A stretch of DNA of 5,904 bases from JAENZQ01 sp964553505. GTDB lineage: Bacteria > Bacillota > Clostridia > Peptostreptococcales > JAAYPU01. Within the stretch, counting starts at the first letter, position 1. Every line of letters starts with the position of its first letter. The notes beneath the pieces were generated by a model that was given only the letters and a program-made list of their open reading frames with translations, had not been told where the DNA came from and ran no database searches. Positions 5,900 through 5,904 of the stretch are shown here, piece after piece. The position numbers and the translations under genes are program-made. The stretch is taken from positions 1-5,904 of the forward strand of contig CAZKKX010000163.1 of the NCBI GenBank assembly GCA_964553505.1. Direction: 5' to 3'.

Positions 5900-5904
5900 G
5901 ACTA

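Noticed and set aside
5312..5904. Gene-free block as a riboswitch, T-box leader, tRNA/tmRNA, or decayed gene
   Set aside because: It has no T-box motif, tRNA cloverleaf or intrinsic terminator, is too long for a riboswitch, and its end-to-end pairing and oapA/dxs context fit OLE RNA.
5895..5904. 3' end of ispA at the right edge
   Set aside because: TAG triplets are present and ispA is expected there by synteny, but too few bases remain to recognise a frame.

Overview
This window is a compact stretch of AT-rich DNA read entirely on the minus strand. It suggests a low-GC Firmicute, most likely an anaerobic member of the Clostridia. The evidence is the AT-rich coding sequence, the Shine-Dalgarno sites, the clostridial-type protein sequences, and an OLE RNA/OapA pair, which is known almost only from Firmicutes (many anaerobic, thermophilic or alkaliphilic). 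I cannot name the species.

In transcription order, from high to low coordinates, the layout is: (1) about 5899-5320, a gene-free but GC-richer block (45% GC by hand count over 5341-5880) that folds as one large structured RNA, read here as OLE (ornate, large, extremophilic) RNA; (2) oapA, a small DUF21-like membrane protein that is the OLE RNA partner; (3) dxs, 1-deoxy-D-xylulose-5-phosphate synthase; (4) tlyA, an rRNA 2'-O-methyltransferase; (5) a class I PLP-dependent aminotransferase; (6) miaB, a radical SAM tRNA methylthiotransferase that runs off the left edge. Gaps between genes are 24 nt or less or overlap, each start except oapA's has a good ribosome binding site, and no terminator is visible, so this looks like one operon.

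The most notable element is the RNA. Its two ends pair in a helix of about 21 bp (5320-5341 with 5876-5899), so nearly the whole RNA lies in the window. Inside are several clear hairpins, including a 9-bp stem with a single-base bulge and a GCGA (GNRA) tetraloop near the 3' end, a pair of duplicated sequence blocks, and mutually exclusive pairings. OLE RNA is known from the literature to sit between ispA and dxs with oapA immediately downstream, to bind OapA at the membrane, and to affect tolerance of stresses such as short-chain alcohols, cold and magnesium changes. The arrangement here matches, with ispA presumably just beyond the right edge.

The protein genes combine isoprenoid precursor synthesis (dxs) with RNA modification (tlyA, miaB). 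miaB methylthiolates tRNA that already carries an isopentenyl group, so both dxs and miaB lie on the isoprenoid-to-tRNA route. The aminotransferase has no obvious link to the rest. The order after tlyA differs from the frequent tlyA-(nadK)-argR-recN arrangement of other Firmicutes.
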